Assembly (NCBI GenBank): GCA_021234155.1
Contig: JAJEKV010000040.1
Coordinates: forward strand, 2,953,799-3,017,798
Direction: 5' to 3'
From: Isoetes taiwanensis
Lineage: Eukaryota; Streptophyta; Lycopodiopsida; Isoetales; Isoetaceae
DNA length: 64,000 bases
This document shows positions 1 to 13,590 of the stretch, one piece after another. The position numbers were made by a program, and so were the translations under genes. How positions within the stretch are numbered: position 1 is the first letter of the stretch; each line of letters opens with the position of its first letter. The notes under the pieces are model-generated. The model was not told where the DNA came from. It made no database searches and saw only the letters and a list, made by a program, of their open reading frames with translations.

Positions 1-2216
1 CCGGATGGATTACAGCCAGAGTTCTACATGGAATTTTGGGATTTGATAAAGGAAGATTTTATTCTATTTATACAGGGAGCATGGAGAGCCAAGTACCTAC
101 ACCCGGCAATAAATGCAGGTCATATTACTCTAATCCCAAAAGTAGAAAACCCTGCTAATTTTGGTGATTGGAGACCAATTTCTCTTACCAACACAACATA
201 CAAGTTGCTGGCAAAAATCTTGGCTAACAGGTTAAAGACTAGCCTAATGAAAGTTATCAATCCCTGCCAGTCTGCTTTCTTGCCTCAGAGGAATATTCTT
301 GATAATTACATTGGCGCATCTGAAGGTCTTCACTGGAACAAGCTGTCCGGTCAGAATTGCATGCTTCTCAAGCTAGACTTCAAGCGAGCATATGACACAA
401 TTAGTTGGCAATTCCTAGAAAAGGCAATGGATCACTTGGGGTTATCTGCAAATGTATACCAGAAAGTGCTTGGATTTAATGCCATGGCCTCATCTGCAAT
501 TATTATAAATGGCAATCCTACTGAACAATTCCCATGTAGAAGAGGTGTGAGACAGGGATGCCCCCTAGCTCCATACCTTTTTCTAATTGTAGCAGAGGTG
601 GTCACCAAATTGGTAATCCATATGCAGAACAAAGGGGATATAAATTGTCTGCAACTCCCTGGTGATCAAGGTACCTTCTCCCTAATGCAATATGCTGATG
701 ACACCTTTGTTTTTCTTAAGCAGGGGGACAATAGCCTTCCAAACTTTCTCAAGATGATGGATAGGTTTGGACACATGTCTGGGGTCATGCTAAACAAAAA
801 TAAGTGTGCAATAATACTGGACACAGAAGAAACTGTACTTCAGGGGATAAAGATCTTGAACAGAAGTGCTGGTACATCAATCCTTGGGATCCCCCTAGCT
901 CTGAATTCTTCCCTCCGAGGTTTATGGGAGCCAATTGTTACTAGAATTAAAAAGAAGCTTGGTATGTACTCCTCCTCTCTATCTCTGGCTGGTAGAATTC
1001 AGATTGCTAATGCTGTCATTAGCAGCACACATGTATATTTTTCATCTGCCATTGTTGGAGATAAAGCTTCCTATAACAAGATTGAGGCAGCAATTAGACA
1101 GTTTATTTGGCAAGGAATTCACAAGGTTGCTTGGGGAGACCTTATCAAACCTAGGAAGGAAGGAGGGCTTGGATGCAAAGATCTATTTACCCAAGCTCAA
1201 GCACTTGCTGCCAAAATGATTTGGAGGGCTATCCAAAATTCCTCATCATCTCCAGCCATGAAACTGATAAGATACTGGATACAAGAGTCTTACCCTGTTG
1301 GCAGTCATACTCTAAGACATGAACTTCCAGATTCAGCATTCTTTCAATTTACTCCATGTCCAAATACTTCCATTGTGCTAAGGAGAATGTTTGAAGCATG
1401 GAATACAGCTGCTTTGTGTTATAGGCCCCCAATCATTGATACAAGATGCAAGGATATCCACTTCTTCTGGCATCCTGAGATAATACATAGCAGCAATGAC
1501 TGCCTGGCTCTTAAACATCCACAAAAGTACATGCAAAGGGCATAAAGCAGGGATCGAAAAATTGGAGATCCGAGGAAAGGAGACTCTGCTTGGAAGGAAT
1601 GGGATGAGATATCCTTACTCACGAAAAAGGCTCACAATTAGATAAAGATATCTATGAGCTCATCATGGATAAAGTGGGAGGACATGAAGAATTATGTGAA
1701 AGTACAAATCAGTGGCATCTAAAGGGCAAGGAAATATACTCTGTAAGGGAGATCTACAAAGGTCTGGTCAAGCACAAACCATCTAAAGCTACACACAAGT
1801 GTGGAACTACTTGAGAAAAAAGGTTAGCTTCCATATGTGCTAAAGGGTGGAAGAATTATGCAAAGAAAACAAAGTTAAGACTTTTGGTGGTGATCCCCGC
1901 ATCGAGTTTGACCACCAATCATAGAAGAGCAAAATTTGACAAAAACATTTCTGAAACATGTCCCCTAGGATGTGGACAAGTAGAGACCTCTAACCATGTT
2001 TTCCTGTGTCCTAAGATCCAGGAATTCTGGAGTTGGACGGCTCAGATAAACAAAGGAGTCCCTGGAGAATCGAATATGCTGGTATTCCTAAACTCTGGTA
2101 ACAGGTTACTAAATACTGTTAGAACCTTGTGTTGCTGGGCCATATGGAAACACAGAAATAGGACTGCTATAGACAAGAAGAATCCAAATTTGATATGGTT
2201 GAAGCAAGTCTTTTAA
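1..2216 (+). pseudogene. LINE ORF2: reverse transcriptase and zinc-knuckle remnant
   Basis: The frame is open from base 1 to a stop at 1543-1545. RT motifs occur in order: LIPKVENPANFGDWRPISL (fingers), LDFKRAYDTISW (first catalytic Asp), GVRQGCPLAPYLF, and YADDT at about 691-705 (the catalytic Asp pair). The expected C-terminal part continues in other frames: remains of the connection region at 1546-1860, then 1884-2216 with CPLGCGQVETSNHVFLCP, a zf-RVT-type CCHC knuckle, and WAIWKHRN. The RT core looks intact, but frameshifts after 1545 separate it from the knuckle, so the copy is dead. The layout is that of a plant L1-type LINE, in which the enzyme performs target-primed reverse transcription. 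Confidence 0.88.
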
Positions 2217-2970
2217 GCACACTTATAGACTTCGACCATTGCACACAAAAAAGCAAAGAGGACGTGGTTATGACAACGAATGGCACGCCATTGGCAAATT
2301 TCAAGGAACACATGATTTCTTTGTGCTAAATCTAACTGTAAATGATGTTGTTTTTGCACAAAAAGGTCCGGAGGTCAATAGAGTTGGGGCAGCGAAGACG
2401 GATGGGGTGGCGATGACTCAGATGATGAGTTCTCCACTCTCTCTAGGAGTGAGCAAGAAGACATGATCATTCAAATGGAAACAGAAAATGGTCCATGCAT
2501 CCGCCATCGAAAGGTACTCAAGAGGCCGAGGCGGAGAGACATAAGAATTTGAGACGAGATTTTCTACGAATCTATACCATAAGTGGGAACAAAAACGTGA
2601 GGCACATGTACTAGTTCTCACTGATTTTTACCAATTACTCAAAGATACAAACTTGATGAGCCAATAACATTCTTGGAAGAAGATGTGGCGATCTCACAAT
2701 GCAAGATCCGGTTGATGCTCAAGAAAAATTATGGATACCACTACTTTATCCAAAACTGTTAATATTAGTTTATGATGCATTTTGATAATATTAACTATAC
2801 AGGGCTTTAGTTTCCCTGAATTTTCTACTTACATACTTCATTATATAAGAAGTATGGTGCTGATTTATACTATCTGCATTAAGTATACCTCGGAGGTGTA
2901 CTATCTGATGTATTTTTAAGATATGAATACTAAGCTTCACCTTGCCTTCAAAAAAAAAAAAAAAAAAAAA
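1..2970 (+). mobile_element. 5'-truncated (by window edge) LINE with poly(A) tail
   Basis: A non-LTR retrotransposon enters from the left edge and ends in 21 A residues at 2950-2970. It contains the reverse transcriptase part of ORF2, a broken zinc-knuckle C-terminus and about 730 bp of 3' UTR. The open frame starts at base 1 with a sequence (PDGLQPEFY) typical of the region just before the RT fingers, so the endonuclease and ORF1 lie outside the window. The target duplication cannot be checked because the 5' end is missing. Confidence 0.9.
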
Positions 2971-5900
2971 TGACATTAACCTTTAGATCACGGGGTTAAA
3001 TTAAGATAAATTTTACCAATTGCTTGTTATGCTAAACTAAAGTTCTTTTTTATGGAGTTCACACCACCTATTGGTCTCTGTGGACTATATATTCTATTCT
3101 ATATTAACTAACAACAGAACAGACTATTTTACACAAACATAACAGACTATTCTACACAAGCTTGTTGTCAATTATTAACATAACAATATCTGTTAAAATA
3201 TAACAATATCTGGTAATGGTCATTTTGGGAAGGCAAATGTAAAGCTAAAACTTGATCTACTAATGCTCATTTTGAAAATCAAGAAGTACAATGTATGCAA
3301 ACCACAAAGCCGTCCTGGCAATCTAACTATTTTTACAAGCAGTCATCTTCACTAATGGCTCATTACCAAAACCTTTTACACACAGCTCTGTAGAACCTAA
3401 AATGTTTAAACATCAGGTATGTAGCCAAGTACCATAATTATCACAAGCTCCCAAGCACAACAGTTATGATAAGCTACCATTCACTTCTGCCATCATCTTT
3501 AGTTCCACATGCATAGTCTACAGTCCTCACAACATGAGCCCGTTCAAATCTATTACCATAAGCCACTAAAAAACCCCTTGCCCTTGATCCCCATGGATAA
3601 CACCATGCCTTTCTCATCAGATGTCCTTTACTATCGTCTAGCATTTTCTTGAAAACAAACATATCTTCTTGAAGATTTTCATTATTTTTTGTCTGCTCAC
3701 AGGCTTCAAACCTAGAACAAATTCATACACAACAAATATGGGCATCAAAATGTTATCATGTTGCAATGCTGTCCACAACCACCTTCTATAAAATCAGAGA
3801 AACAGGGCTTGCATCTCTGATGGTTTGTCAAAGGGAAAATATTATTTCGTCCACTCTATCAATTCTATTCTTGAAGTATACAAAAATGCCATTGTATATG
3901 TGCTTAGATAGTTTGCCAAAATATATTTCCTCCATCGCATTAGAGAATAGGATAGAATAGAGCGATAAAGTTTGCACAATCTCTGTGTATTCTCGGAGGG
4001 CATTCAGGCATTGGTTGGGCATAATATTTTTGGGTAATATTGTATTCCTGGTCGTCTAATATTAAAATTGAGGTGCTTATTGCCAATTTTAGAGCTGCTT
4101 AAAATCCTGAGTTTTTTAGAGTTGTTTTTGTGTAAATGGTCAAGAGCAAGGATTTGATCCAGCCAGAAGTAGAAACAGAAGTAGAAAGTAGGCTGGTCTT
4201 AAAACGGACTTCCAGGCATGCCGAATCTTCTGTGCCCGTCATTGTTGCCCGCTAGACCCTTTTTTGGGGCGTAGCTACATCTGTGTTTCATCTATGTTGC
4301 ACGATTTGTTTCTTTAGCTAGAAGTGGATCCACAATGCAGAGCCGCGTGTGCAAGCATACCACCGGACAACAGGCGCAAGAATCCCATAGCCAGCGCTAC
4401 CTTTTTCATTTCATGCATGGTTGTGGTGAAGGCATCTCTTATTTACGCTAGATGCAAGCCAAAAGGAACTCAAAGGAGGCAAAACTCCTGGACGTGAAAC
4501 CAGGCCATGGCAAAAGATTCGGGACCACCATCGCCTTGGGTGTGTCAATTTCTCCCCTGCGAACAAAATGTAAGGAAGATTGATGTATTCGTGCTCTTCT
4601 TCATATAAGCTTGTCAACAAAAAATGAAGCCCAAATGCAGAAGAAAACAGGAGGCTTCAAATATTTAAACCACGTTGACAAAGAGATCCCTTTCATATGG
4701 CCTTAAAAATGTCAAGGGATATCAAAGAGACATTGGAGCAAACGACAACAAACCCACAAACAAGTAGTTACCTAATAAAAATGCGACAACATACCCTCCG
4801 AACTTAATTGCTAGCAAGTGTACCGTGTTCATGCAAATATACTTTGCCCAATTCGTTTTGGGTTGGGAAAGGGTATTCTGGCAGTGGTTAGGACTATGAT
4901 TTCAGTATCGTATTGTATAAAAAATGGTATAATTTGCCATGTGGGAGGAGCTTGAATGGTTATTGCTATTTTGGGTGCTTGGCAACTCCCTTTTTTCATG
5001 GATGTTTTCCCGAAGGCTCGACGCTCAATTGCAGATAAGGAAGGCCAACTAAATTTGGAAGGAAAATGTTTCTAATTTGGAACCCACAATGCCGGTAAGC
5101 GGACCTGAGTTCTGTCATATCGATTTTGGCATGGAGACTTGTATAAGACGTAAATTTCTTGTAGTATTACATGTGAAGCGTCCCTAATGGGCCATTAATT
5201 CTTTACTACTATTTCAATGGGCAATGGTTCTAATAACCATCGATGGAAAAAATGAGCACCCCTAATTCGGGTGGCTGGCTCACCAACGTGCTGGCCAACA
5301 CCATTTAGGCTACTGGATTGGTTTCGGGACAAAATCACCTGCCCGTAGATTTTTGTGCCACGTGGCTTTGCCACGGTGGCAAAAGCTTTAATTTTGTGTC
5401 AGATCGGCTTCTTTCTGGTTCTGCAATTTCGTGCAGAATGGGAAGTTCGTGAAAAATAACGCAGCTTCCGCCCTCTGGATTCATGGGTTTTAAAGCCCTT
5501 GAGAGCTATGGCTATGGCTATGGCAGTGATGTCAACCAACAGAGTCTTGGAAGATGGAAAAACTAATCGGGATGCATGTTCAGGGGAATAAGCAGGGATT
5601 ACTACACAAAATAACGGGCTTGCAAATCCGTAAACTGGGGTCAGAGTTTTTCATGGATTTTGCTGTGGATTTTCGTGGATTTTGCTGAGTTCTTTGGTGG
5701 AAGAGGTCCGTTTTCCTATTCAATCTGGCTCTGATGCAACCCCTTTGATTTTTGAGTTAATTCTCTTCAGGTACCAGACTTCTAACTGAATCATTGGCAG
5801 AGTGTTGGTCAATTATGTTTTGCACAAACAAATAAACCATCAGCACTTGTCTTGCACAGTGATGCATAAGCGGTGACAGATGTTTTGGGCTTAGTGTTGC

Positions 5901-6760
5901 TTGTCTATACGTCTTTTCCTGGGAAGCATGGCGGAAGAAGGCCGCCTATTGTCTATCATTCAGAATTGTCCTGCCAATCACGCCATTTCAGGTACTTTCA
6001 AGATTCTTACTCCCATTTCTTTTCATTGGTCCGGATTTGCAGAAAAAAAGGCTTTAAGCCAGCATCCCGACTGTATGGTTCCTGAAAAAGGAAGCCTTCA
6101 TCTTGTTGCTCGGTTGGAAAGAGTTTACAAGCCAAGAAATTGCAGCAGAATAGCTTTAAATTTATGATTCAAAAGAAAAAACTATGATCTCACCTTCGAT
6201 TTCGGAGCGAAAATTCCCCAAACCAACCCAATAAGCAGGAGTCATATCATACACATTCAATAAACAGGCGCCTTCATGCTTATAGCAGATTGTAGAATAA
6301 TGCTGAAGCAGTCGAAAGACATGATCCGGTCTTTCATTCGCCCAATAGTCCGGCAGCCATAGCCAAGGCCATATGTCGGAATGGCGCATACTCTCCTAAA
6401 TCGATGGTAACAGAACGGTCTTAATGAGTTTCCATGCTGCAAACCCAACCAAATCGAAGATCCCATCCCCACCTTCCGCTCGGCTTCCATAAAATCCACA
6501 CCGTTCAAACGTCTTCAGGGTCCCTCAAATCCCAAAAGTCCACAGCCGTCGACAAGGGATATGCTATGACATTCTTCAATCACGGCCCTCTATGAGTCTT
6601 GCCCCATACTCCCCAAGGGTTGCCATTTTAAATTTAACAACGGGGAGTCAAGGGAGGTGGAGTATGTTGAAGAAAGGATGATCAAGCATCCTGGATCAAT
6701 GACGTGGATCTGCCAGCAGGGCAATCCACATGAATCGACACATATCTTTTCAATGTATAT
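2971..6760. other. Intergenic stretch with no supported gene
   Basis: AT-rich DNA. Only short, shadow-like ORFs (under 90 codons) occur, with no recognisable domain and no paired splice signals that join them. No TE termini were recognised here. Confidence 0.6.
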
Positions 6761-6778
6761 ATATGAGCCCGAGATATT

Positions 6779-7450
6779 CCCTCCATTTACGTAATTTAAC
6801 ATGGTATCGAGCCAAGGATCTAGAAATTAGGGAGTCATGGGGAGATGTCTCATGATTGAGTAAACTCATTATTTTCTTCAAACCTCATCCCCTGAATGTA
6901 ACTTCAAAACAAAAAAGATATGACCAAAGAACTTTGAAAATTCAAAAAATGACCAAACTTCTCCTAGAATCCAAAAATCGGGAGAAGCTTGGTCATGTAG
7001 ATAAGCACAGAACAAACACAATGATTTTTATATCTTGGTAGAGGTTGGGAAGCAAGAATATGCAACCCATTCGAAGGTGATATGACACTGCGTTTCCATT
7101 CCCTCCATTTACGTAATTTAACGAGGCCCCAAACCTCATCCCGAATGTAGTAAAACAAAAATCATCCCGAATGTAACTTCAAAACAAAAAATGACCAGTA
7201 ACTTTGAAACAAAAAATGACCAAACTTCGAATCCAAAAATTGGTCATGTAGATACGATTTTATATCTTGGTAGAGGTTGGAAGCAAGAATATGCAACCCT
7301 TCGAAGGTGATATGACACTGCGAGAAGGTAGTGCAAATCACATCGTCTATGGTCTAATCTCAAACGAGAAGGTAGTGCAAATCACCTGGCTATGGTCTAA
7401 TCTCAAAACTGGCTTCTGCACTGGCTTTGGTCTAATCTCAAAAATTTGTT
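6779..7450. repeat. Local segmental duplication and ~40-bp tandem repeat
   Basis: The same blocks recur in order. CCCTCCATTTACGTAATTTA is at about 6779 and 7101. A ~65-bp block starting TTTTATATCTTGGTAGAGGT is at 7025-7092 and 7259-7322. A block ending GAATGTAACTTCAAAACAAA is near 6895 and 7170. From 7330 to 7450 a shorter unit (GAAGGTAGTGCAAATCAC followed by GGTCTAATCTCAAA) repeats two to three times. The copies differ by small indels. Confidence 0.8.
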
Positions 7451-7460
7451 AATTTGCCTG

Positions 7461-10400
7461 GTAAAGCTAGGGACTGATAAAGCTAGGGATGTAAGGATCT
7501 AACGCTTCTTGGCTCTAGAATTTGGTCGGATCTTCGGTTTGGTGAAGATTTGTTGCGGTCTAGTCTATATACATTCGGTTTGTGCGGTGAAGATTTGGGA
7601 GCTGGATTTGGAACTTCGAGCCAATTTGCCTTTGGAATTTGGTTGGATCTTTCGTTTGGGGAAGATTTGGTAGGTTTTGCGCTTTCAGTTTGTCGAAAGT
7701 TTCAAGAATTCGGCGACGCGTAAAAGGTACCAAGGTTTGGCAATCCGGGTCTGGATTGTCGTTACTTTTGCTGCTAGAATTTGGGCGATTATTTACTGCA
7801 ATCGGTTCTTGAGAAAATCCCCCTCCTCCCTCCGGCATCAAATATGCCTGTCGACTCAAATTAGGAGGCCCGGCAAAAACACATGCGCTGATTTGCGGCT
7901 GATTTTACTTGATGCATCAAAATTGCTTACATACACTTGTTTGGACAGATTTAGGACTGGTTTGGACGGATTTAGGGTGAATAGTGATCCAAAATTTGCT
8001 TGTTTGGACGGATATAGGTTTTTCAATGTGGGTTTAGTAATTCCTATGTTTTTAGTGTATGGTGCAGATCCATGTATTTGAGTCCGGTGTAGATATGGTG
8101 CAGATCCATGTAGTTGAATCCGGTGTAGAATCTGGTGCTGTTCAATCGGCACCAGATTACATATATACGAGTCTGATCTTGATCTGTAAATTTACAGAGG
8201 GGACTAGCTTCAAGCTTGGATAATTGGCAGTGAGGTGTGGATGAGGTGTGGATAATCTTTGTAAAATAAGACTTACAAAAAATATATCCCGAACATTTCT
8301 TTACTCGGTTCAACTCAGTGCAAAGGTCGCCTTGCATATAAGATACTCGGTGCAAAAGTTATTAGGTGTTGAATATAAACAATAGAACAAACAAAATAGT
8401 TTATCATGTTGTTTCCACATGTATGTGTCGAAATAAATGCCTGCAATGAGCACATATCCTCTACCATAAATGAGAATCCACTTCAACAAATCGATCAAAA
8501 CACAACCTTTCTAAGTGTACATTCTTGAGACATCAAAGTGGAGATGTCTGACTACTGTTGGGGATTTGTTGTCATCTTCAAATGTTTGAAGCTTGAACTT
8601 GGTGGAACCTAGTTTTCTGTTAGTTTGAAACGTTTGAAGGTTGAGCCTAGTATTAACATTCCATAGTTGAGAATGCAAGCCTATTCGAAAAGCTAAGTAT
8701 GAAATGCATTAGATGTGAAACATATTTTGCATAGACATTGCTTTCATCATTACACAATATCGAAGCCATATGCTTCATAAAGAATGTAAATAATGCAAAG
8801 GGGTCGTGAAAAAAACGTGAAGGATTCTTGTGTGTAGAGTTTTATAGGTCTTAAGCAAATTTTCCCCAATTTCTATATTGCCTTCCTATGGGTCGCGCGA
8901 TGTGGCAAAAGATGCAATTGGTTGAAAGGGTTCAACTAAATATTTTGGCATCCTGAAAAAGTATTTGGGCGATGCCTTGGATTGCCCCTTTCTGGCTTCA
9001 CTCTATCGTTTTTCACTTTATCGTTTGACCAATAGAACAAAACAACCTGTGTTTAACAACCTGTCAAACACAAGTTACTGTGCAGTAAACTAAGTTACAA
9101 CAAAGTAGTACACGGATAGCAAATGGATTTAAAACCGTCATATTAGCTGCATATCCAATGGTGGTATCACTCTATCATCAAACAACCACATTGCATTGGC
9201 GCACCAAATCATGAACTAAACACAAAACTACAACAAACACGTCATACTTCCATGCAGAATTAATTTGCATAAGGCAAAGGCAAGAGATCTAACAGTCCCT
9301 CCAATTTCTGCAATCCTATCACTATTTCATAGCCAGCTTTTCAAAAACCACTGTATTGCATAAGGAACACGTAGCTTAGCGTTAAAATATGCCATTTGAA
9401 ATGGGACTATGATGCTAGAGTTCCCGACAAATTTATCATGTCTTATACAATCCGACCTTGTCAAATACTGAGCGATATTGTGCAGGCATTTTTCAAACAC
9501 CCAAAATTTTCCATCAATATTAAGATCGAGAAAATATCCTACTATCCGGGGCAAAATTCTACAGTTTTCAGAACAGACCAATTTTGGGGAGCTATGGTTT
9601 GGAAGAATTATGTTAGACCCGTTGTTTGTGATGACGACAAAGATCGACACAAAGGCCCCTGCTTTGGGGTCTACGAACCAGAGCTTTGCTCTGGGAATGA
9701 ACTAGACCCCTATTTTGGGGCTTGCAAATTAGACCCATGGATCTTACAAATCATAGCAAATAGGCTCCATATCCAAGGCTTCTTCGTATACTTCCTATTG
9801 TTGACAAAACAGGGGATTGTACCTTAACTCGGAGCTTTCATTCTAATTCCTCAGTTTGTGAGTAAAATTTCAAGCCTCAAAATTTGGTTAATCTGGGAAG
9901 GGATGGGCCACAAAATCTCCAGCAGCTTGTTTTTGGCCATAGCCGTTTTGCCAGAGCAATCCCTGCGGAATCTCACCAAAAGGCTCATACATGTAACAAA
10001 ATGACCATCTACATATTGCAGATGTTACTTACTTTTTATGTATTTGATCTATCAACCCCCCAAACTGCAGACAAAAAACATGCATATAGATGTGCAATGA
10101 GATTCCTGCCGCACATCAAAACAGGAATTTATAGTCAAACCTATTGCATGATTGACGTATTTCTGTATTTTGCACGCTACTACTGTGGTAAATACCAGAG
10201 ACCTGATCTTTGATGGAGAGAATTAAAGTTCACGCCATGACTACAACAGACCTGAGGGATCTAAGACACTGCTATTGCTCGACAGCCTGGCCTAGCCTAG
10301 CCGAACTTCACAGCACCGGCTATGTCATTGGGGTTTTTTTTGGGGGGGTTGCCCCTAGGAGGGCAAACCTTTGCCCAAGCAGGTTTTTGGCATATTCTAA

Positions 10401-13149
10401 GGATATGTTGGTATATGCCTGGGATATTTTGGATATTCCCAAAACTGCTCCAGACCTGTTAGCACCTTTAAACTGTCGGTCATCCTCGTTAGTGTGTGAG
10501 GCTCTTTTTACTATGTAACTAGAACAGGATAGGATATGGTCTTCTAGATCGATTTCTCTTTCTCATTTTTTTTTTTTTTTGGTTTTGCACCCGTTTCAAC
10601 TTCTGAAAAAATCATCTTGATCGGTCTGTTTGAGATTTGTTGTAAACAATTGTCTGTTAGTTCTGATTGCATTGTAAGTATCTAATTCTTTCCGATCCTT
10701 TGTGATCGATCTTTCCTCTCACTTGCTTCCATTTGCTCTTTCTCTTTGCCTTGGACCATGTCTCGCTCTTTCCTTTTCCTATTCTGATGGGTTTCATCCT
10801 GATTTGGTCGCCCCTGCTGGATCGCCAATTCCTTCTGCTTTTTCTAGAATCACATCTAGGCTATCTCGCCCACTAAGGGTTCACTTTAGCCGTGGCTCCA
10901 AGCCTGGATGAATTTCATGTCTTCATTATGTTTTGATTGGGTTCTGTTTGCTTGCGTCTGCCGTTTGATTGAGGCTAGTTTTCGGTTTGCATTCCCCTCT
11001 GACATGGCATGCATCTTGGCCCTTGATTTTCAGATTGTATGGTCTGGATTTGTGCCACATCAGGAGGGGGGGAGGCTGTAATACCAAACTGTCTTTGATT
11101 GATAGGAAGAGCTTCCAACCATGTTTTAGCTCGCCCGAATCTTGTAGGATCATCCCTGGCCTCTCTGGCCCCTTTATTCTAAATCAACCTTGGCTACAAG
11201 TTTGCGATTGCCTCTGATTTATCCGATCATTTGGAGCTGGAGCCGACTTCGATTTGTATTTTCTACGGCTTGTGGTTTATTACGCTCATATGTTTAACTC
11301 TTATGGCCAACGAGATGACTTATCTTTTGACTGCCCATTCCCATTGCCAGACATATTGCCTTTCACTATTTATTAGCACTTTTTTCTAAAACCTGAGATT
11401 GTTGTTTGCAGATCCTACATCTAACAGTGTGAGGAAACCAATCCAACTATAGTCCGCTGTGGATCAAAAGGACCAGCTATTTCTCTGGCATATATTTTTT
11501 AGGCATTAATTCTGGCAAGATATTCAATTAGGTGCTCTATGAAACATGTGATAGTTAAAGGTGGACTTTCGCATATTAGAGCAGTGGAGTTTTGCTCACA
11601 AAATTGAGGTCATTGGTATTTTCAATGCATAGCACGGTCTGTGAATGTTATATGAGTTTTAAATTTATGCATGTTGTGTCTTATTGTACGCACCGGGGCT
11701 TGCACAAATTGAACATGCAGGTATTTTTTTTGTTCTCAAGATCAAGGAATGCTAGTTGCTCAAATCTTGTGTTCTGATTTGCCAAATTCTACATCATATT
11801 GTATGCTTGATTATTATGTCCTTTACTTTTGCAAGTTTCACTTGGTACAAGTAGCAATCATATTTTCCACAAGTTGCAGCCATATTTGCTACCGTGCAAT
11901 TATTCAAGGACACTCGATTATTGCAGGTGCAAGCAAATTTCTTGTTTCTTTTTTCCTTTATCAAGGTCTTCAATAAAAGCTTTGAAAGCTTAATCTACAC
12001 CATACCTTAGAATGTTCAACAGTTTTTTTTTTCCATGTTGCGATTTTAAAAAGTGAGGTTAACTTGATATTATGGATCTGTCTCTCCCCCTAAAGAAGCA
12101 TATGGGCAGTATTTGAAGCTCAGGAATTGACATGGCTTAGATCTTATGATGTCTGTGTAATGCATGTCATCTTCTATTCATAATAATAAGTTTCAATTAT
12201 TTTTTGCTGAGATTTGTGAATCCTATTATTCGTGAAGGTTGCTTATAAGTTTATGCATTAGAGATACTAGAGTCCATATTTTTAGCACATTGCTACATAG
12301 TAGACTTCTAATTTTGGTTTCTTTGCAGGCAACAACAATACTCAGACAGTTCTGGAGTATCACAATAAGAGGTCAACTATGAACATTTTCAGTTCATACG
12401 CAGATAATTCAGATCATTGTGGCTTCTCATTATGAAAGTATTTCGAAAGCATTATTTCTGCCCTAAGTTCATGTCTAGAGCATAAAAGTTCTTAACTTTT
12501 ATGCATAACAGCAGTCATCTTAAAGTAGTGTACCATATGGGCATTGCTTTGACAAAGCCATTCTTGGTCAACTCTTTTCCAAATTTCAAACTTTTCATTT
12601 TGTATCTAGATATTTCTAAACATTTTCATCTTGAAACCGCCTTCAAACCTTAAGATTTAGTCAAAATGCATATATAGACATCTATTCAAGAATCTAATAT
12701 ATATTCAATTATCAAGCCAAACGTTAGCAATAGGCCAAACCAAATAGCAAGCCAAATATTAAGGCACAAATACCATGTGATATCTATGACACAAAGCCAC
12801 GATATATCCATCATAGCAAACCAAACACTATTTCGTAAATGCCTACAAGACTCAATAAAAATGGTATAGTTAGAGAAGCTAGAAGTTGAAGACATGTCAC
12901 AATTAACTTGGTGAAAGTAAAATGTTGGCTACAATGTCAAATCAATATAGTCCTAATAGCAAACCAAAAGCACAAACATCAAACCACCAAAGGCACAAAT
13001 ATGAAACCAAGTGATATCCATAATAACATGTCTCAATATACATGGTAGCAAATGTTAAATGAATAAAACTTAATGGAAGTGGCATAGTTAGACAAGACAA
13101 CCTAGATGCAAGGATCAAACGTCCTAGTTTCCAATGGTTTGCAAAACGT
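7461..13149. other. Intergenic stretch with no supported gene
   Basis: No domain, exon chain or TE terminus could be supported. ORFs of up to ~143 codons (for example 9396-9827) lack recognisable composition or neighbours. There is a T homopolymer near 10567-10580, and a short duplicated phrase at 8063-8130 (GTGCAGATCCATGTA ... TCCGGTGTAGA, twice). Confidence 0.5.
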
Positions 13150-13590
13150 ATGGGCTCGGAAGTTGCTATAATTGAGCTTTTTTGGCAAGGAACCATTGGG
13201 TATTTGTGCGTTTTTTTAGGTCAAAATTATATGTTTGGTATTTTTTTTTTAGATGGGCAAGGGATTTTCTTATGCATGCGAGAGCAGGATTTGCCGATCG
13301 TGTCATGCATCTCTGGAGTTATGGGACTTGCTATTCCAGTAAGCTGCCTCCATGTCCTATCCATGTCACTGGTGTCAGTGGTGTTTTGTGTTTTGTGCCT
13401 TAGTCCAGAAGAACACAGTTGGATTCTGATGGAAGGTGCTTTGATACCATTGCTTGCTGCGGGTTCTGCTGTCTATATCCTTTGTATTGTGGTTCTTGTA
13501 TCTCTTATTGCTCTTGTGGGTATGAGGAATGCTGCAAGGGCAGCATCAGCTGCATGCTCTAAGAAAAAAAAGAAGGCGAAATTGTTTTAG
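13150..13590 (+). CDS. Orphan hydrophobic ORF with lysine-rich tail
   Basis: This 146-codon ORF is not recognised. Its second half reads like a membrane protein: a long hydrophobic run (GALIPLLAAGSAVYILCIVV, continuing to LIALVGM) is followed by an alanine-rich stretch and a basic tail (CSKKKKKAKLF). The first half is hydrophobic and T-rich and may be chance. No upstream exon or promoter was identified, so the start at 13150 is arbitrary; a methionine nearer 13320 is equally possible. It could be the last exon of a small membrane protein gene or a random ORF in T-rich DNA. Confidence 0.25.
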   Translation: MGSEVAIIELFWQGTIGYLCVFLGQNYMFGIFFLDGQGIFLCMREQDLPIVSCISGVMGLAIPVSCLHVLSMSLVSVVFCVLCLSPEEHSWILMEGALIPLLAAGSAVYILCIVVLVSLIALVGMRNAARAASAACSKKKKKAKLF

